From: Trema orientale
Lineage: Eukaryota; Streptophyta; Magnoliopsida; Rosales; Cannabaceae
Assembly: GCA_002914845.1 (NCBI GenBank)
Contig: JXTC01000378.1
Span: 177,482 to 241,481 of the forward strand
Direction of reading: 5' to 3'
DNA: 64,000 bases
Part shown: positions 61,721 to 64,000 of the stretch, piece after piece
Position numbering within the stretch: the stretch's first letter is position 1
Layout of the letters: each line of letters opens with the position of its first letter
Program-made: the position numbers and the translations under genes
The notes under the pieces: model-generated
What the model saw: only the letters and a program-made list of their open reading frames with translations
Told to the model about the DNA's origin: nothing
Databases searched by the model: none

Positions 61721-62829
61721 CGGCGGAATATTAGTTCTTACCCCCAAAAAAATTATTATTCCTTGGCAGGTAAGTAATTTGAAAAAAAAAAAAAAAACAG
61801 AAACGCGTGAGTGTTTCACCCTGGGCCAATTGCCCAATTGTAATTGTTTTGAGGAAAAAAAAGAAAAGCAGCCAATTGTAATTTATTTTCGCTACTCATG
61901 TTACTTTATAATGTTTATCTCTCGCGCGTAGTATATAGAAATTTCAAGAATCCGTTGTTCATATATATATATATATATACGGAGTAAAACCTCTATAAAT
62001 TATAATACTATTGGGATTAGAAAATATTATTAGTTTATAGAGATTATTTATTTATTGATAAATAAATATTTATTAATTTAAAAGAGTAGTGTAACTTTGA
62101 TACTTATATTCTTTTCTCCTAAGATATATATGTGACTTATACTAATTAGATGCAATCAAACTTAATGTGTGCATGCAAAAACACCTAAAAATTAGTATGT
62201 GTATATATAAAATTTAATATATATTTATTTGTACATAAATATAATCTGAAAGTTGACTTCAGTGTATACCAAAAAATTAAGATATATATATATATATATA
62301 TGATAAAATGTTGCTTTAAAATTTAGTACCTTATAAGATGTAGTATTTCAAAATATTTCATATATATTGAACATAATATCTTTAAATAATCTTAGTTTTA
62401 CTTTTAGAATCTAAATAATTATAAATAGATTCCAAAGTATAAACTGAAAATATGCATTGCAAAAATTAAAGATGAGACTGAGTTCAATTTAAGTACAAAT
62501 AATAAATAAACAATTTTAGATTATTTTGAAAAAGACTATAATTAAGAAAATAGAAGTTATTTAGAAAAAAAACTCATTATATTGTGGATATTTATGTGTA
62601 ATTTCTTTTATGTATTTAACTAATTACTAATTTATATATTCGGTGGGCCCTAAAGAAAATAAAAAAAATTATTAACTTGTACATTTAGTGTTAATATTAA
62701 TTTACAACATTAGCCCAAATTACGACTGGAAGATTTTATTATTTAACTGAGGTTATTAATTTATCGAGCATTCATTTATCAAGGTTTTGTTGTATGTATA
62801 AAGATATATTCAGTCCAAACTGAGAAATT

Positions 62830-62831
<2 letters not shown>

Positions 62832-62889
<58 letters not shown>
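62832..62889. repeat. (TA)n microsatellite, about 58 bp
   Basis: This is an uninterrupted TA dinucleotide run, directly followed by the LTR-like TGTAACACCCC. Its length is likely variable between individuals. Confidence 0.97.
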
Positions 62890-62891
<2 letters not shown>

Positions 62892-62894
<3 letters not shown>

Positions 62895-64000
62895 AACACC
62901 CCCTTAGTCTAAGGTTATTAGATTAGGAGATGTTATCATTAAATTTCTTAAAACATAGATAAAATACGGAATATTTTTTTAAAATAAATAACTCATTAAA
63001 GTCTCTATTAAATTCTTAAAGAAAATAGTAACAGTAATTTGAAGTCACATAAGTTAAAGAAAACTTCTAAAACTATTAAATATCATTAATAGAAAAAAAA
63101 GGCTAGAAAATGTTCATCCAATTAAAATCTAGACCATTAGACCACCATGTCGCCAAGTCGCCTCATCACTATCATCTGCCATCCTACTATTCATCACCTG
63201 AAACATGTTAAATAATATAATGAGCTAAAAGTCCAGTAAGTAAACCACAATGCACACAATTGATGAGGCATGCCTTAGTTATTTTCTAAATAATGTTCTT
63301 TGTGATCTTTTTACAACTTTGAAGACGTTTCATTTTAATCCTTGAGAGCGCTCAGTGGAATGCCTAAGCTTTTGGTAACCAGTGGGCCGTGATTGCTGAA
63401 CCAGTTTTTACTTTGCTACCGACTCCTTGGTAGAGCCATATTAGAGGTACAAAGTGAGTGTACCTAGCCTATGTAGCCACACACACATTAATGATCCCGA
63501 AAAGGGCCTATTGTCCCCGGAGTCAAAATCATATGGGGCACCTCCCTAATATAGTCTATTATCATTTATCCTTGGTGGATATGCCGGTCCCCCGCGTCCC
63601 ATGCCCACTCAGCCCTCTAGATATAGACACACACCAATTTCTTTAAAATCTTACTTTTCAGAATCTTTAATTAATTTAGAAAAATTATTCCATTGTAAAC
63701 TATTGCTCTTTTGAAACATACCATTTTATAAAATAATGTCATGTATATGGATGATCATGCCTCACGTAAAATAATATGTTACATGTCATTAATTTCCACG
63801 TAAAACACATATAACACATAATTATATAATGTAAAACATATAAACAATTAAAGCAGTTAAGTATGGTTTACTTACCTTAAGTCTAAGCGAAAATAAAAAG
63901 TTAAAAAAAGTGAGAATGTCCTCCGAATGCTTACGACTTACGTGCCCCGCCTACATCATCGGTATTATAAATGCAAATTTGCTTAATTTATTTTTCTTGT
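62892..64000. mobile_element. LTR-like fragment beginning TGTAACACCCCC, cut by the window edge
   Basis: TGTAACACCCC right after a TA run is a frequent start of plant Gypsy LTRs. The segment includes phrases such as GCTAAAAGTCCAGTAAGTAA (63226-63244) and a block rich in CCGGTCCCCCGCGTCCC (63583-63602) that look like retroelement untranslated DNA. No protein is coded in the visible part. The right end is outside the window. Confidence 0.35.

Larger units (their letters stand above)
61582..64000. other. RING gene promoter region and repeat-rich right end
   Basis: The first 150 bp hold the RING gene leader and TATA box, then a purine repeat. From about 61980 to 62830 the DNA is AT-rich with short (TA)n runs (61958-61979, about 62282-62301) and no gene. 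A long (TA)n run and an LTR-like segment follow. Confidence 0.6.

Overview
This window is nuclear DNA from a flowering plant, most likely a eudicot. The genes are intron-rich and AT-biased, splice with GT-AG borders, and encode recognisably plant proteins. They sit among plant transposable-element debris: hAT elements, fold-back MITEs, and LTR-like fragments. I cannot name the species. I see no bacterial-type operon, CRISPR array, rRNA or convincing tRNA.

Six protein-coding genes could be assembled exon by exon, and the five multi-exon models each sum to a multiple of three. From left to right they are: (1) NOL/NYC1-like chlorophyll(ide) b reductase, minus strand, 13 exons, 3855-11652; (2) a DExH3/DExH5-type RNA helicase with a C-terminal dsRNA-binding domain, minus strand, 19 exons, 12963-24554; (3) an RBL/RbBP5-type WD40 subunit of the COMPASS histone H3K4 methyltransferase, plus strand, 5 exons, 34920-37808; (4) an RTM2-like protein (alpha-crystallin domain, charged linker, C-terminal membrane anchor), minus strand, 2 exons, 38619-41725; (5) a glycoside hydrolase family 3 beta-glucan exohydrolase/beta-glucosidase, plus strand, 10 exons including one GC-AG intron, 53823-59404; (6) a single-exon RING-H2 E3 ligase candidate, minus strand, 60793-61581. 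The order GH3 - RTM2 - DExH - NOL matches the Arabidopsis order At5g04885-04890-04895-04900 as I remember it, so this looks like a conserved microsyntenic block with the RBL gene inserted.

The gene-poor parts (24.6-34.9 kb, 41.7-53.8 kb, 61.6-64 kb) are repeat-rich. They contain a degenerate hAT transposase pseudogene (45891-48049) with GGCCC-rich subterminal arrays, a probable non-autonomous hAT element with near-perfect 8-bp target duplications (51509-52789), two long-inverted-repeat MITEs (about 3010-3620, and 39881-40638 inside the RTM2-like intron), a tiny MITE in a GH3 intron (58362-58443), LTR-like fragments, decayed tandem duplications and one 402-base assembly gap (45272-45673) inside a tandem repeat.

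The genes do not form a pathway. They cover chlorophyll turnover, RNA metabolism, chromatin marking, phloem/chaperone-like function, cell-wall glucan hydrolysis and ubiquitination. I found no convincing new biological system. The main interest lies in synteny, the GC-AG intron, the possible GPI tail of the GH3 enzyme, and the nested mobile elements.
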